Positions 6,926-16,174 of a stretch of DNA of 64,000 bases are shown one piece after another. Below the pieces are notes generated by a model. The model did not search any database, had not been told where the DNA came from, and saw only the letters and a program-made list of their open reading frames with translations. Both the position numbers and the translations under genes were made by a program. The DNA comes from Planctomycetota bacterium. Its GTDB lineage: Bacteria; Planctomycetota; UBA8742; UBA2392. The stretch covers positions 62,001 through 126,000 of the forward strand of contig JABTUE010000004.1 in the NCBI GenBank assembly GCA_015075515.1, written 5' to 3'. Numbering within the stretch: the first letter of the stretch is position 1; each line of letters opens with the position of its first letter.

Positions 6926-7198
6926 ATGGCTCACAGTGACAACGCGCGCAAGCGCATCCGCCAGAACCGCAAGGCCAACCTGCACAACCGCAAGGTCAAA
7001 TCCACGCTGCGCACCAGCATCAAAAACCTGCGCGTGGCGATTGCGGGCAACAGCGCCGACACCGGCAAGCTGCTGTCTGACGTGGAAAGCAAGCTGGACA
7101 AGGCCGCCAAGCGCAACATTATTCCGACCGGCCGCGCCAACCGCCTGAAGGGGCGGCTCAAGCGCACGCTGGCGCGCGCGGCCAAGCCCGCGGCGTAA
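6926..7198 (+). CDS. rpsT: 30S ribosomal protein S20
   Basis: A 90-residue, strongly basic helical protein beginning MAHSDNARKRIRQNRKANLH and ending in an Ala/Lys-rich helix (GRLKRTLARAAKPAA), the usual length and pattern of S20, which binds 16S rRNA early in 30S assembly. KSTLRTSIKNLRVAI and KAAKRNIIPTGRANRLKGRL are the family's conserved stretches. I set the start at 6926 because GAGG precedes it and the homology begins there; the open frame extends 48 codons further upstream without any likeness to S20. Confidence 0.95.
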   Translation: MAHSDNARKRIRQNRKANLHNRKVKSTLRTSIKNLRVAIAGNSADTGKLLSDVESKLDKAAKRNIIPTGRANRLKGRLKRTLARAAKPAA

Positions 7199-7199
7199 G

Positions 7200-8327
7200 A
7201 TGAAACCGCCGATCGCACTGGCGCGAGGGTGGTCCGCATGGGCCGCCCTCGCGTTGTTGTTTGCGGCCTGCACGCCGGCGACCTTGCCGCCTTCCGGCCC
7301 CGACGCGCTGGGTGACGCGGCCCGGCTGCTGCAGCGCGGCGACCGGCGGGCGCTTGCCGCGGCGCTGGGCCACGGGCCGGGCTACGCGGCAGTGGCGCGC
7401 GAGCTGTCCGACCGGCTGGACCCGCGCGCGTGGCTGGTGGCAATGGGTGCAAGCTGGCGCGAGCACGACCTTGGCGCCTGTGCCCGGGCCATGACGCACG
7501 GTGACGACGCCGCGCTGGCGGTTGCCCTGGGCTTTGGCGAACAGGCCCTGAACGCCGACATCCTGCACGCCGGGCGCAGCGTGTTCGCCCGCCGGTCCGG
7601 CGGCATGGATTACTATGAAGAAGGTCCCGCGCCGTTGTCGCTGCTGGACAACACTGTGCGCTTTGCCCCCGCGCCGCAATGGCCGGCGCTTGAGGCCGCG
7701 CTGTGGGGCGACGCTGGCGGACGCACCGCCCGCTTGCGGCTTGGCCTTCGGCGCGGCGCGGTGACAACCCTGCAGGCCGCCGCCGAAACCGTGGACCTGC
7801 CACCGCGCGCGCGCGACGCCGCCCGCCACGCTGACGCCCGCGCCGCCGCCGGATCCGCCGGTGCCGACCTTGGACTGCCGAGACTGGAGGCCTTGCACTG
7901 GCTTGGCCTTGAGGTGCGGGCGGTAAGTGAACAGGGCGAACTGTGGACCCTGCGGCTGGGTCGTGACGATCGCGGCTGGTGTCTGGTGGAATCGTCGCGC
8001 GTGACGCTGGCCCAGCGGCTGGAGTCAGAGCGCGACCGGCGGCTGGAACATCTGCGCCGTCTGGCGCTGGAACTGCAACGCGCGTCCGGCGCCTGGCCCG
8101 CCGACGAAAGCCGCCTGACGCTGCGCCCGGCCGACCTGTGCGACCCCAGCGCGCCTTCCGGCCGGCGCGGCTGGGCCGAGTTTGACGCCGCGCCGCCGCG
8201 CACGATCGCGTTGCGCCAACCCGACAGCGACAGGCCCCGTGACCCGGCGGCGGTGTGTCTTGAACGCGGCCCCGGCGGCTTTCGCGCCATTACCCGCGAC
8301 GGAACACTGACTTGGTTGTCTGAATAG
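7200..8327 (+). CDS. Lipoprotein of unknown function
   Basis: The 375-residue protein starts one base after the rpsT stop. Its N-terminus is a lipoprotein signal (WSAWAALALLFAACTPATLP, lipobox FAAC). The rest has no family that I recognise: an Ala/Arg-rich N-terminal half, a section around LEALHWLGLEVRAVSEQGEL that looks like a small beta domain, a charged helix (SRVTLAQRLESERDRRLEHL) and a C-terminal part CDPSAPSGRRGW. The short spacing suggests co-transcription with rpsT. Lgt, which would lipidate it, is encoded at 24897-26048. Confidence 0.65.
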   Translation: MKPPIALARGWSAWAALALLFAACTPATLPPSGPDALGDAARLLQRGDRRALAAALGHGPGYAAVARELSDRLDPRAWLVAMGASWREHDLGACARAMTHGDDAALAVALGFGEQALNADILHAGRSVFARRSGGMDYYEEGPAPLSLLDNTVRFAPAPQWPALEAALWGDAGGRTARLRLGLRRGAVTTLQAAAETVDLPPRARDAARHADARAAAGSAGADLGLPRLEALHWLGLEVRAVSEQGELWTLRLGRDDRGWCLVESSRVTLAQRLESERDRRLEHLRRLALELQRASGAWPADESRLTLRPADLCDPSAPSGRRGWAEFDAAPPRTIALRQPDSDRPRDPAAVCLERGPGGFRAITRDGTLTWLSE

Positions 8328-8346
8328 CCCGGATTGTGGCTATACT
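8316..8346 (+). promoter_or_regulatory. Possible promoter of the DT-motif protein
   Basis: A good -10 box TATACT (8341-8346) stands 29 bp before the ATG at 8375; the best -35, TTGTCT (8316-8321), is 19 bp away, wider than ideal. Confidence 0.4.
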
Positions 8347-8374
8347 GTCAGCCTGAGTTTCTGACGGACCACCC

Positions 8375-11065
8375 ATGCCCCGTGAACTGGGCCAGGCCAA
8401 GCGCGCGGACCTCACCGGACACTTTGTCGGCGAGCCGTCCGAGCAGGTCTCCAGCCTGACGCGCTTTCTGGTTGCGGCGGCGCAGCTTCAGCCCCCGCCC
8501 GAAGACGCGGGGGGCGGCAACGGGCGGCCGGGCACGGACACCGAAGTGGCGGGCCACCAGACGGCCGCGCCGCCGCGGCACCACGACACCGAAGTCGCGC
8601 CGCACCCGCGCGGCGGCAACGGCCAGGCCCGCGACACCGTGCATGACACCGTGTTTGACAGCCCGCTGCCGACACTGGACCTGTCACCCGAGGCGATGAC
8701 GCCCGAACCGATGGAACCCGAACTGGCGCCCGAGCCGATGGGCGTGGCGCCGGTCGAAGCTCCGCCACTGGGCGCGCGTACGGAAATGTTGCGTCCGCCG
8801 CCAGTGGCCGCGCCGGCCCAGCCGCTTGCGCCCGCGCCTTTGTTGGCCTCAGAGCCCGAGGCTCTGGACAGCATTCCCGATTTTGCCTCGCCCGAACACG
8901 ACGCGCCGGCACCCGAAGACGAAGACGCCGAACCGGTGACGGACAAGCTGCCGCCGCGGTCGCTGGTGTCTGTCACGCCGCTGCCGGATCTGCCGCCGCC
9001 GGTCAGTTCGGCCGACACCGGCATGCTGACCATGGAGGCCGAGACGATTTCGCCGGCGGATCAGTTGACGGTCGAAGAGCTGCGCGCCGACGAGGATACT
9101 CACCTGCAGGCCGGGATGGACCCGTCGGAAAAAATCACCAGCAAGGTCGAACCCAAGCGCGACATTGACCCGCGCTCGCAGGACCCCAACGCCGTCGTGC
9201 GCGACACGGTCAACTTCTACAACCAGACCCAGTCGCTGCACGGTCAGCGCCCGACGCCCAAGGCCGGGGGCGAAACCGTGGCCGGCACCGTGCCGCTGGC
9301 GCCGCGCCCGCGCGAGTTTGAGGATTCGCCGTCGCGCCGGTTTGTTCCGCCGCCGCCGTTGCCTGCCGCGCCGTCGCTGGATGCCGAAAGCGAAGAACTG
9401 CCGCTGGCGCCGTCCATGGACGAAGACCTGGCGCCCCAGTCTGTGACCGCGCCCAGCCTGACCGCCGACGACGAAATTGAGGACGCCAACCGCAAGGACA
9501 CCGACCGCTTCCTTGAGGACGACCGCCGTCCGCCCGACCTGCCCAAACCCACGGGCATTGACGCCGCGGTGTCCGTCAAGACACGGCCCGCGCCCGGCCA
9601 AGTGCCGCCGCTGGATGCCGTAGCACCCGAAAAGGTGGCCGCCGGCAAGGACACCCAGAAGTTCTTTGTGGCCGAAATTCTGGCCAAACGCGATGCCGCG
9701 CCGCAACCCGCGCCGGCCAGAATGTCCAGCGACAGCACCGGCGAACTGCAGCCCGAAACCGCCCGCGAATTGCCGCCCGCGGACGGGCACGACACGGCTT
9801 TTGAAATCGGCACCGAGCGCCAGGCCACGGTCAGCGAAACCAAGGCCGCGCCGGTTCTGCCCGAGGCCACGGAAGTCGAAAAAGACTTTGACACCGGGTA
9901 CTTCGGCAAGCCCGAAGAACGCATCATTCCCGAATACGACGGCGTGCCTGACGAAGCCAAAGGCCAGCCCGAGGAAGCTGAGGAAGCTGAAGAAACCGGC
10001 GATCAGCCCGTCGAGCGCATCACGGAAAAAGTCTCCAAGTCCGCCGAGTCCGCGCCCAAGGCGACCCCGGCGCCCGCCGCGCCGGCACGGGCGGCGGCAT
10101 CGGGGCGGCCGGCACTGCCTTCGTCGGCCGGGCGCATGCCCGTGGCCGCGGGGGCGTCTTCGGCAACGTCGCAGCCGCGGCCTCTGCCGGTGGCGGCCCA
10201 GCGCAAACCTGAACCGCGCGTGTCCGACGAAGTTTCGCGCCGTCTGACCGCCGAGCGCGAGCAGACGCTGCAGTTGCTGGACGCCGCCGAGCAACTGGCC
10301 GCGCGGCTGCGCAACGCCAGCGAACAGTCGCGCACGGACCTGCTGGCGATCAGCCAGCGCCGCCGCGCCGCGCCGCTGGCCGAGGTCACCGTTCCGCCCG
10401 AGCCCGCGCCGGATCCCGTGCCCGACAGCCAGCCCACGCGCATTCTGTCGGCCCGCGACTACCCCGTGGATGAAAAGCCCACCACACCGGTACCGCCCCT
10501 GGCCGAGGCCGACGCCGTGCCGCCGGCCGCGGCCACCTCGCGCGCACGGCGCGAGCGCGTGCCGACACAGGCGATCAGCGACATCATCGGCACCATCGAG
10601 ACCAAGCTGGGCAGTGGCGAGCCGCTTTCCAACCTGCTTCAGGAAGCCTCGCGCCGCATCACCAGCCGTATCGAACAGGAAAGCGGCAACGGCAACGGCC
10701 ACCACGACCAGCCCGATGAAGACCTGGACCCGCTGGTGGCGGCGTCTGCTTCGTGGCGAGCCGTGGTCGGCCTTGACGAAGCCGGGGAGTCCGGCGACGG
10801 ATCAGCGGCCGAGCGCGAACCGGCGCCGCCGGTCGTAGTGGCCCGGTCGCCCCTGGCCGATGATCTGGACCGCATGTGGAAGGAACTTTCCACACGCAAG
10901 GCCGCTGTGGTATCCAGTGTAGAGCCCGCTAGGATCAGCCGCCGTCTCGAGGCCGGCACCGGGTGGAATCAGGAGACGCTGTGGGCGACGCTTGGCGGCA
11001 TTGCGATGGTCACGTTCGTGCTTGGCGGCCTGTTTGTCTGGATTGTCTACCGGCTGCTTGCCTGA
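8375..11065 (+). CDS. Long disordered tail-anchored protein with repeated Asp-Thr motifs
   Basis: The 896-residue protein is mostly Pro/Ala/Glu-rich and likely unstructured. At least ten short Asp-Thr motifs recur in the first 560 residues, many with an aromatic or hydrophobic residue 2-4 positions on: DTVFD, DTGML, DTHLQ, DTVNFY, DTDRFL, DTQKFF, DTAFE, DTGYFG. A helical, coiled-coil-like segment follows near residues 620-660 (VSRRLTAEREQTLQLLDAAE) and another near 730-770. One transmembrane helix (LWATLGGIAMVTFVLGGLFV) ends the protein, so it is tail-anchored with the long part in the cytoplasm. I know no family for it. The Thr motifs could be sites for one of the window's Ser/Thr kinases; that is a guess. 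Its TGA overlaps the ATG of the porin gene. Confidence 0.7.
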   Translation: MPRELGQAKRADLTGHFVGEPSEQVSSLTRFLVAAAQLQPPPEDAGGGNGRPGTDTEVAGHQTAAPPRHHDTEVAPHPRGGNGQARDTVHDTVFDSPLPTLDLSPEAMTPEPMEPELAPEPMGVAPVEAPPLGARTEMLRPPPVAAPAQPLAPAPLLASEPEALDSIPDFASPEHDAPAPEDEDAEPVTDKLPPRSLVSVTPLPDLPPPVSSADTGMLTMEAETISPADQLTVEELRADEDTHLQAGMDPSEKITSKVEPKRDIDPRSQDPNAVVRDTVNFYNQTQSLHGQRPTPKAGGETVAGTVPLAPRPREFEDSPSRRFVPPPPLPAAPSLDAESEELPLAPSMDEDLAPQSVTAPSLTADDEIEDANRKDTDRFLEDDRRPPDLPKPTGIDAAVSVKTRPAPGQVPPLDAVAPEKVAAGKDTQKFFVAEILAKRDAAPQPAPARMSSDSTGELQPETARELPPADGHDTAFEIGTERQATVSETKAAPVLPEATEVEKDFDTGYFGKPEERIIPEYDGVPDEAKGQPEEAEEAEETGDQPVERITEKVSKSAESAPKATPAPAAPARAAASGRPALPSSAGRMPVAAGASSATSQPRPLPVAAQRKPEPRVSDEVSRRLTAEREQTLQLLDAAEQLAARLRNASEQSRTDLLAISQRRRAAPLAEVTVPPEPAPDPVPDSQPTRILSARDYPVDEKPTTPVPPLAEADAVPPAAATSRARRERVPTQAISDIIGTIETKLGSGEPLSNLLQEASRRITSRIEQESGNGNGHHDQPDEDLDPLVAASASWRAVVGLDEAGESGDGSAAEREPAPPVVVARSPLADDLDRMWKELSTRKAAVVSSVEPARISRRLEAGTGWNQETLWATLGGIAMVTFVLGGLFVWIVYRLLA

Positions 11066-12423
11066 TGCTGTTTGCCGCGGTGCTTGCGGCGCCGCTGCGC
11101 GCGCAGGACAGCGGCGACCCCGAGGCCGACCTGCGCGCGCGTCTGGCGCGCCTGGAATCCGATGTCAACTCTCTGAAGAACCGCCTGGCCGATCGCGAAC
11201 GCGAAGCCGCCGACCGCGAACTGCGCGCGCGCAACATTGTCAGCCTGTACGGCGACATCGGGCTTGGTTACCACATGTTGTTTGAAAGCCGCACCGAGAC
11301 TTTCAACCGGCCGGATTTCCGGCTGCATCTGGGTGTGTTCGGCACGGCGTTTGATCAGGACCGCCAGCGCGTGCGGTACGACATGCGCCTGACCACCGTG
11401 GCCGAAGACATGAACGGCAAGCCCACGCCGACGCTGAGCTGGCTGCCCTTTCCGGGCTATGGCGTGAACCCGCAACTGGCCGTGGACCGGTTTTACGTTG
11501 AATACGATCTTGAGCGTGTGCTGGCCGTGACAGCCGGGCGTTTTCCGTCGCCCTTTGCCGGCGGCGAATTGCTGTTTGACCACGACTACCACTTTCAGGG
11601 TCTGACCGAAAGCCTGCGCATTGACCGGCTGTTGCCTTACGGTTTTCAGCGCGTGGTGCCGCGGCTGGGGCTGGTGGGGGTTCAGGGCTACATGGCCCAG
11701 AACAACATCGGGCTGCCTTCGCCCACGGCCGAATCTCAGCCGATCTACCTGGGCGTGCAGTTCCGGCTGGACCTCGCGCCATTTGAAACCGTGGGTCGCG
11801 GCGCCGACGGCCGCGAGATCACGGGCATCACCAGCGACTTTGAGTGGCGGCTGGCGCTGGGGCTGCACTGGTTTGACGGCGAAGAAGGCATCGCCGGCAA
11901 CCTGGGCGTGGGGCACATCAGCCGCACCACCAACGTGCTGGCGCCCGACGGGCTGGTGCAGTCCGAGTTCATGATCGGCGAAATCTACACCGAGATCATC
12001 CTGTTGCGTTCGCGGCGCGCGCGCGTCACGGCTTGGTTTCACGGCCTGTGGAACTTTCACGCCGAGCCGCAGTACCCCCGCCGCAGCGAGCGCAACGACC
12101 AGGCCTTTGACGCCGGCATAAGCTGGGGCATGGAACAGATGACCCAGCGCTGGGATTTCCGTGTCAGCGCCCGCTACTTCATCATTGAAGCCGACGCCCT
12201 GATCCCCGAGTTCAACAGCGAAATCCTGAACACCAACATCAAGGGCTGGCAGGTGGATCTGCTGGTGCGGGCGTTTCCGACCCTGACGGTGTTCGGCAGC
12301 GCGATGCTGACCGAGCGCGAGAACTTTGAACTGGCCGGTTTCGGCCTTGCCAACAAGAACGACCCCAACCGCGCCAGCGGCCAGAGTTTTCGCGTCAGGC
12401 TGGGCCTGGTTCTGGAGTTCTGA
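11065..12423 (+). CDS. Outer-membrane porin-like protein
   Basis: A 452-residue protein with a signal peptide (MLFAAVLAAPLRAQ), a short coiled coil (LRARLARLESDVNSLKNRLA) and then alternating aromatic/charged stretches that look like beta-barrel strands (VDRFYVEYDLERVLAVTAGR, WDFRVSARYFIIEA, QSFRVRLGLVLEF with a C-terminal Phe). A coiled coil before a barrel is known in trimeric or phosphate-selective porins, and the barrel end FRVRLGLVLEF is typical for export by BAM. The ATG overlaps the preceding TGA (TGATG), so it is translationally coupled to the tail-anchored protein. Substrate unknown. I set the start at this ATG, not one further upstream, because it begins the signal peptide. Confidence 0.7.
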   Translation: MLFAAVLAAPLRAQDSGDPEADLRARLARLESDVNSLKNRLADREREAADRELRARNIVSLYGDIGLGYHMLFESRTETFNRPDFRLHLGVFGTAFDQDRQRVRYDMRLTTVAEDMNGKPTPTLSWLPFPGYGVNPQLAVDRFYVEYDLERVLAVTAGRFPSPFAGGELLFDHDYHFQGLTESLRIDRLLPYGFQRVVPRLGLVGVQGYMAQNNIGLPSPTAESQPIYLGVQFRLDLAPFETVGRGADGREITGITSDFEWRLALGLHWFDGEEGIAGNLGVGHISRTTNVLAPDGLVQSEFMIGEIYTEIILLRSRRARVTAWFHGLWNFHAEPQYPRRSERNDQAFDAGISWGMEQMTQRWDFRVSARYFIIEADALIPEFNSEILNTNIKGWQVDLLVRAFPTLTVFGSAMLTERENFELAGFGLANKNDPNRASGQSFRVRLGLVLEF

Positions 12424-12425
12424 CC

Positions 12426-12713
12426 ATGACCGAGCAGCGCGCGCCTTCAACCGGCCGGCACCGGTGGCTGGAACGCTACATGTATGTGGTAGGTGTGGGG
12501 GGCAACCTGTTCTTTTACATCCAGGCGGGCAAGATTTTTTATTACCGCCATGCCGAAGGCGTCAGTGTGCTGGCCTTTGGCGTGGCGCTGTGGGCGGTGA
12601 TGAGCTGGTTTGTCTACGGACTGGCGCTGAAGAACCGGGTGCTGATTGTGGCCAACATTGTGGGCACGATCGGCGCGGCCCTGGTGGTGACGGGCTGTCT
12701 GCTGTACGGCTGA
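12426..12713 (+). CDS. SemiSWEET-like small transporter
   Basis: The 95-residue protein has three membrane helices (about residues 17-34, 42-63 and 68-92). GNLFFYIQAGKIFYYRHAEG followed by VSVLAFGVALW matches the first-helix PQ-like motif and the loop of SemiSWEET sugar transporters, and VANIVGTIGAALVV the third helix; the Pro of the PQ motif is Ile here. These proteins work as dimers in the inner membrane. It begins 3 bp after the porin stop, so porin and transporter may form an uptake route for the same solute. The alternative is the small lipid-A-biosynthesis-like N domain, which has a similar fold. Confidence 0.7.
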   Translation: MTEQRAPSTGRHRWLERYMYVVGVGGNLFFYIQAGKIFYYRHAEGVSVLAFGVALWAVMSWFVYGLALKNRVLIVANIVGTIGAALVVTGCLLYG

Positions 12714-12715
12714 AG

Positions 12716-14806
12716 CTACTCTTCGGCGTCGTGGTGAGCCGACGGCGCGGCGCCCGAGGCGCGGGCCATGCGCGCCAGGTCAATCATGCGCGTCTTGCCC
12801 GATGCGTCCTGCGGGATGCGGGGCGCAAAGTGAATCGTGGTGGGCTGGCGTTTTTCGCCCAGTTCGTGCTTCATCCAGCGCTTGAGCGATTCGCGCATCT
12901 GTTCCTGCTGTTGTTCGCTGGCAGGCAGGCGGCCGTCTTCGGGCCCGCCCTCGAACGTGCCCTTGCGCATTACCACCCATGTAGTCACCAGCGACCCGCG
13001 GCGCGGGTCAGGCGTGGCAATGCTGGCGGCCTGTTCAACCTGTTCGTGGCCGAACAGCACTTCGTCAATTTCGCGCGGCATGAAGGTTTCGCCGTCGCGC
13101 CAGATTTCCTGGCCGCGTGAACCCAGCACATAGATGAAGCCGTCGGAATCCATGCGTCCCAGATCGCCGCTGTGGAACCACCCGCCGGCAAAGGCCTGGG
13201 GGTTCACGCTGGGCCGCTGGTAGTATTCCTTCAGCACGTTTTCGCCCCAAATGCAGATCTCGCCCGGTTCGCCCACGTTGGCGGTGGGGAAGATCGCCGG
13301 GCTCATGCGCGCCAGGCTGGTGGGCTGCCAGTTGTCCTCCAGCGGCCGGGGCGCAAACCGGTCGTCCTGGATCGCCACCTTGTTGCCCACGCCCAGGCCG
13401 ACACTGCCGATCTTGCGCGTGCCGTCGGCCGGGTTCAGCGAGGCAAAGCCGGTGGTTTCGGTCATGCTGAAGCCTTCAATCACCGGCACCAGAAAGCACT
13501 GTTCAAAGGCCTTCAGTGTCGCGCGCGGCAGCGGCGCGGACCCGCACACTACCATGCGCAACTGGCTGATGTCGTGGGCGCGTGCCAGGCCGATTTCGCG
13601 GGCCTCGGCGTCTTCGCGCCGGCCCAGCGCGCCGGGGCTTTCGTGCGTGGCGGGCCAGGGGGCCTCGCCGCGCGCGCCGCGCGCTTCGGACAGTTCGCGG
13701 TTGGCCAGAATGCCCAGCATGGTGGGCACGGCGGCGATCACGCTGACGCGGTAGCGTTCGACCGTGCGCCAGAAGCGCGACACGTTGAACTCGCGCGAAA
13801 GCACCATGGTGCCGCCCAGCAACAGCGGCATGAACAGCCCCGCCACCTGGGCGTTGACATGAAACAGCGGCAGCACGTTCAGCACGCGGTCGCGCGATCC
13901 CAGCCGCAGCCACACCGAAAGCCAGCGAGCCGCGGTCATGAACTGGCGCTGCTGCAGAATCGCGCCGCGCGCGTGGCGCAGGTCGTGGCCGGTGTACAGA
14001 ATTTCGGCTTCGTCCCACCAGCGCGGCGGGCGCTGGTCCAAGGGCCCCGGCGCGGCGGCATCCAGTGCGCCGTCAAGCGCGATCAGCGGCAGGACATCCA
14101 CGCGCGCCGATTCCTTGTGGCTGCGGTGCACGCGCAGGCCGTCCACTTCTTCGCGGCTGCCGTTGACCAGCACCGCCTGAAGCCCCGGCAGATCAGCCAG
14201 ATAGCGGCTGACCTTGGGCCACAGTGCCTGGTCCACCACCAGCACGGCCGCGCCGCTGTCTTCCAGCGCGAACCGGATCTGAACGTCGGAAAGATCGCTG
14301 TGCACCGGCACGGCGATCAGGCCGGATTTCATGGCGCCCAGCAGCAAGAACACGTACTCGGGCGAATTTTCCATCAGCAGCGCCACGCGCGCGCCGTCGG
14401 TGGCGCCGCATTCGCGCAGCACCCGCGCGGCTCGCGTCGTGCGGTCATCCAGCGCGGCAAAGGAATATTCACGGCCGTCGTCTTCGCAGATCAGAAACGT
14501 GCGGTCGCCCAGCGTCGCGCCGTGCGATTCAATCAGGGCGCGGATGCTTTCGTGTTCGTTGAACCGCCGCAGCGGATCGGTAAAGCGCGCCCGAACCCCG
14601 GCTGCGTCGGTGGTGCGTCGCGCCTCGGGTGACGGCGGCGCCTTGACCGTGGGCCGCGGCTCGCCGGGCGGCACAGCCCTGGTCGGCTTGGGTGGCGTAG
14701 CGTCGCGCTTTGCCGCGGGCGCGGGCTTGGCGGCCTTGGGCTTACTCTTGCCCGGTTTGGCCTTGGCGGGCTTGTTTTTGGCGGCTGATTTTTTCTTGCC
14801 CGGCAT
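12716..14806 (-). CDS. AMP-dependent acyl-CoA synthetase-like protein with basic tail and broken P-loop
   Basis: The 696-residue protein is an ANL-superfamily (acyl/aryl-CoA ligase) member. Residues 1-60 are a Lys/Ala/Pro-rich basic tail (MPGKKKSAAKNKPAKAKPGK). The ligase body shows VALLMENSPEYVFLLLGAMK, VLPLFHVNAQVAGLFMPLLL, the adenylate motif GFSMTETTGFASLNP, WFHSGDLGRMDSDGFIYV, and the C-terminal lysine motif IPQDASGKTRMID. However, the ATP phosphate-binding loop, normally YTSGTTGxPKG, reads YTGHDLRHARG, so most of its Ser/Thr/Gly residues are gone. Either adenylation is lost or it works differently. A polar insert of about 30 residues (ANRELSEARGARGEAPWPAT region) precedes the A4 region. 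It ends 2 bp from the convergent SemiSWEET gene. Confidence 0.8.
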   Translation of the reverse strand: MPGKKKSAAKNKPAKAKPGKSKPKAAKPAPAAKRDATPPKPTRAVPPGEPRPTVKAPPSPEARRTTDAAGVRARFTDPLRRFNEHESIRALIESHGATLGDRTFLICEDDGREYSFAALDDRTTRAARVLRECGATDGARVALLMENSPEYVFLLLGAMKSGLIAVPVHSDLSDVQIRFALEDSGAAVLVVDQALWPKVSRYLADLPGLQAVLVNGSREEVDGLRVHRSHKESARVDVLPLIALDGALDAAAPGPLDQRPPRWWDEAEILYTGHDLRHARGAILQQRQFMTAARWLSVWLRLGSRDRVLNVLPLFHVNAQVAGLFMPLLLGGTMVLSREFNVSRFWRTVERYRVSVIAAVPTMLGILANRELSEARGARGEAPWPATHESPGALGRREDAEAREIGLARAHDISQLRMVVCGSAPLPRATLKAFEQCFLVPVIEGFSMTETTGFASLNPADGTRKIGSVGLGVGNKVAIQDDRFAPRPLEDNWQPTSLARMSPAIFPTANVGEPGEICIWGENVLKEYYQRPSVNPQAFAGGWFHSGDLGRMDSDGFIYVLGSRGQEIWRDGETFMPREIDEVLFGHEQVEQAASIATPDPRRGSLVTTWVVMRKGTFEGGPEDGRLPASEQQQEQMRESLKRWMKHELGEKRQPTTIHFAPRIPQDASGKTRMIDLARMARASGAAPSAHHDAEE

Positions 14807-15170
14807 GGCGGGTCAGCTTAGCCGGGGCGGCCCCAGCCGCAAGGCAAGCCCGTAGATGTGTCAGGCGCGGCCAAGGGTGTGTCAGCAACGGCCTGAGGAT
14901 TACCCACAGCATTTGTGGGTAAACTGTCAGTATCGGCTGCGCGGGATCCGGTTGTTTGGATTGTGAATGTGAAGAACTGGACGGTACCAGGTCAAAGAGA
15001 CCGGCCGTGACGCGGGTCGCGGGAAAAAAGTGTTGGTGATAACGGCATTTAGGGAGTGTCTGCTTTGCTGGGGATCGTGCGTTACACAGTGTATTTTACA
15101 ACACAGCTTCTTGGCCGCCGGTTCATGGCCTCCGCTATCGCCAAGCGAAACAATTGTGGATAAGTCCGTG
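14807..15170. other. Intergenic region with DnaA-box-like sites
   Basis: A 364-bp gene-free stretch with lower GC than its surroundings. TGTGGATAA at 15155-15163 is a perfect DnaA box. At 14900-14922 an inverted repeat TTACCCACA-N5-TGTGGGTAA provides two more sites each one base off. I see no iteron array and no strongly AT-rich unwinding element, and dnaA or dnaN are not adjacent. It may be a DnaA-binding regulatory or titration site; an origin is less likely. Confidence 0.4.
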
Positions 15171-16163
15171 CTAACCCTTGAGAGCCTCGGCAAACGCCAC
15201 CGTCAGGGCCGGCACCACGTCTTCCACGTTGCCGACAATGCCGTAGTCAGCCACTTTGAAGATTGGTGCAGTTTCGTCCTTATTAACCGCCACGATCACC
15301 TTGCTGCCGCTCATGCCTGCCAGGTGCTGGATTGCCCCCGAAATGCCACAGGCGATATACAGCTTGGGGCTGACAGTTTTGCCGGTCTGGCCTACCTGGT
15401 CGCCGTGGGGGCGCCAGCCGGCATCCACCACCGCGCGCGATGCGCCCACCGCCGCGCCGATTGTGGCCGCCAGTTTTTCCAGATTTTCCCAGTTCTGTTT
15501 GCCCTCGCCCGCCGGGTCTTTCAGGCCGCGGCCGCCGCTGACGATGATCTCGGCCTCGGCCACGTCCAGCTTGCCGCGCGCGCCGGCGACGATTTCACGC
15601 ACCACGTCGCGCAGATCGCCAACGCCGAAGTTCACGCTGACGGGTTCCACGCCGGCGGTCAGGCCCGCGTTTTCGGTGGCAAACACGTTGGGCCGCAGCG
15701 TCGCCCACAGTGCGCCCGGTGCCTGAACCTGCACCAGCGCCTTGCCGGCGTAGACCGGCCGTGTGGCCACGGCTTTGCCGGCGTTGACAGCCAGCGCGGT
15801 GCAGTCAGCGGCCAGGCCGCAGCCGGCGCGCGCGGCGGCGCGGGGCATGAAATCCTTGCCCGCGGGCGTGGCGGCGGCCAGAACGGCGGCGGCTCCGATT
15901 TCGGCGGCCTGGGCGGCCACCAGCCGGGCCAGACCTTCCTGGCTGTAGGCCTTGAACTGTTCGCCCTGGGCCACGCGCACACGGTTGGCGCCAAAGGCGC
16001 CCAGTCCGGCGGCGTGGGCTGTTACATCAGCGCCGGCCAACAGCGCCACGGTTTCGCCGCCAAGCTGGCGGGCAAGCCGGCATCCGGCGCCCAAGGCCTG
16101 AAGCCCGGCCTTGGAGGGTTTGCCGTCGGCAAGTTCTACAAATACAAGGACGTGGTTGGACAT
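15171..16163 (-). CDS. etfA: Electron transfer flavoprotein alpha subunit
   Basis: The 330-residue protein has the ETF-alpha N domain (HVLVFVELADGKPSKAGLQA), the mid-part ADCTALAVNAGKAVATRPVYAGK, and the C-terminal FAD-binding region with SGGRGLKD, VDAGWRPHGDQVGQTGKTVS, YIACGISGAIQHLAGM and VNKDETAPIFKVADYGIVGN. With ETF-beta it carries electrons from acyl-CoA and other dehydrogenases to the quinone pool. It follows etfB by 11 bp in the same operon. The family length is about 310-330 residues, so it is complete. Confidence 0.96.
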   Translation of the reverse strand: MSNHVLVFVELADGKPSKAGLQALGAGCRLARQLGGETVALLAGADVTAHAAGLGAFGANRVRVAQGEQFKAYSQEGLARLVAAQAAEIGAAAVLAAATPAGKDFMPRAAARAGCGLAADCTALAVNAGKAVATRPVYAGKALVQVQAPGALWATLRPNVFATENAGLTAGVEPVSVNFGVGDLRDVVREIVAGARGKLDVAEAEIIVSGGRGLKDPAGEGKQNWENLEKLAATIGAAVGASRAVVDAGWRPHGDQVGQTGKTVSPKLYIACGISGAIQHLAGMSGSKVIVAVNKDETAPIFKVADYGIVGNVEDVVPALTVAFAEALKG

Positions 16164-16174
16164 GGCGGCTTCTC

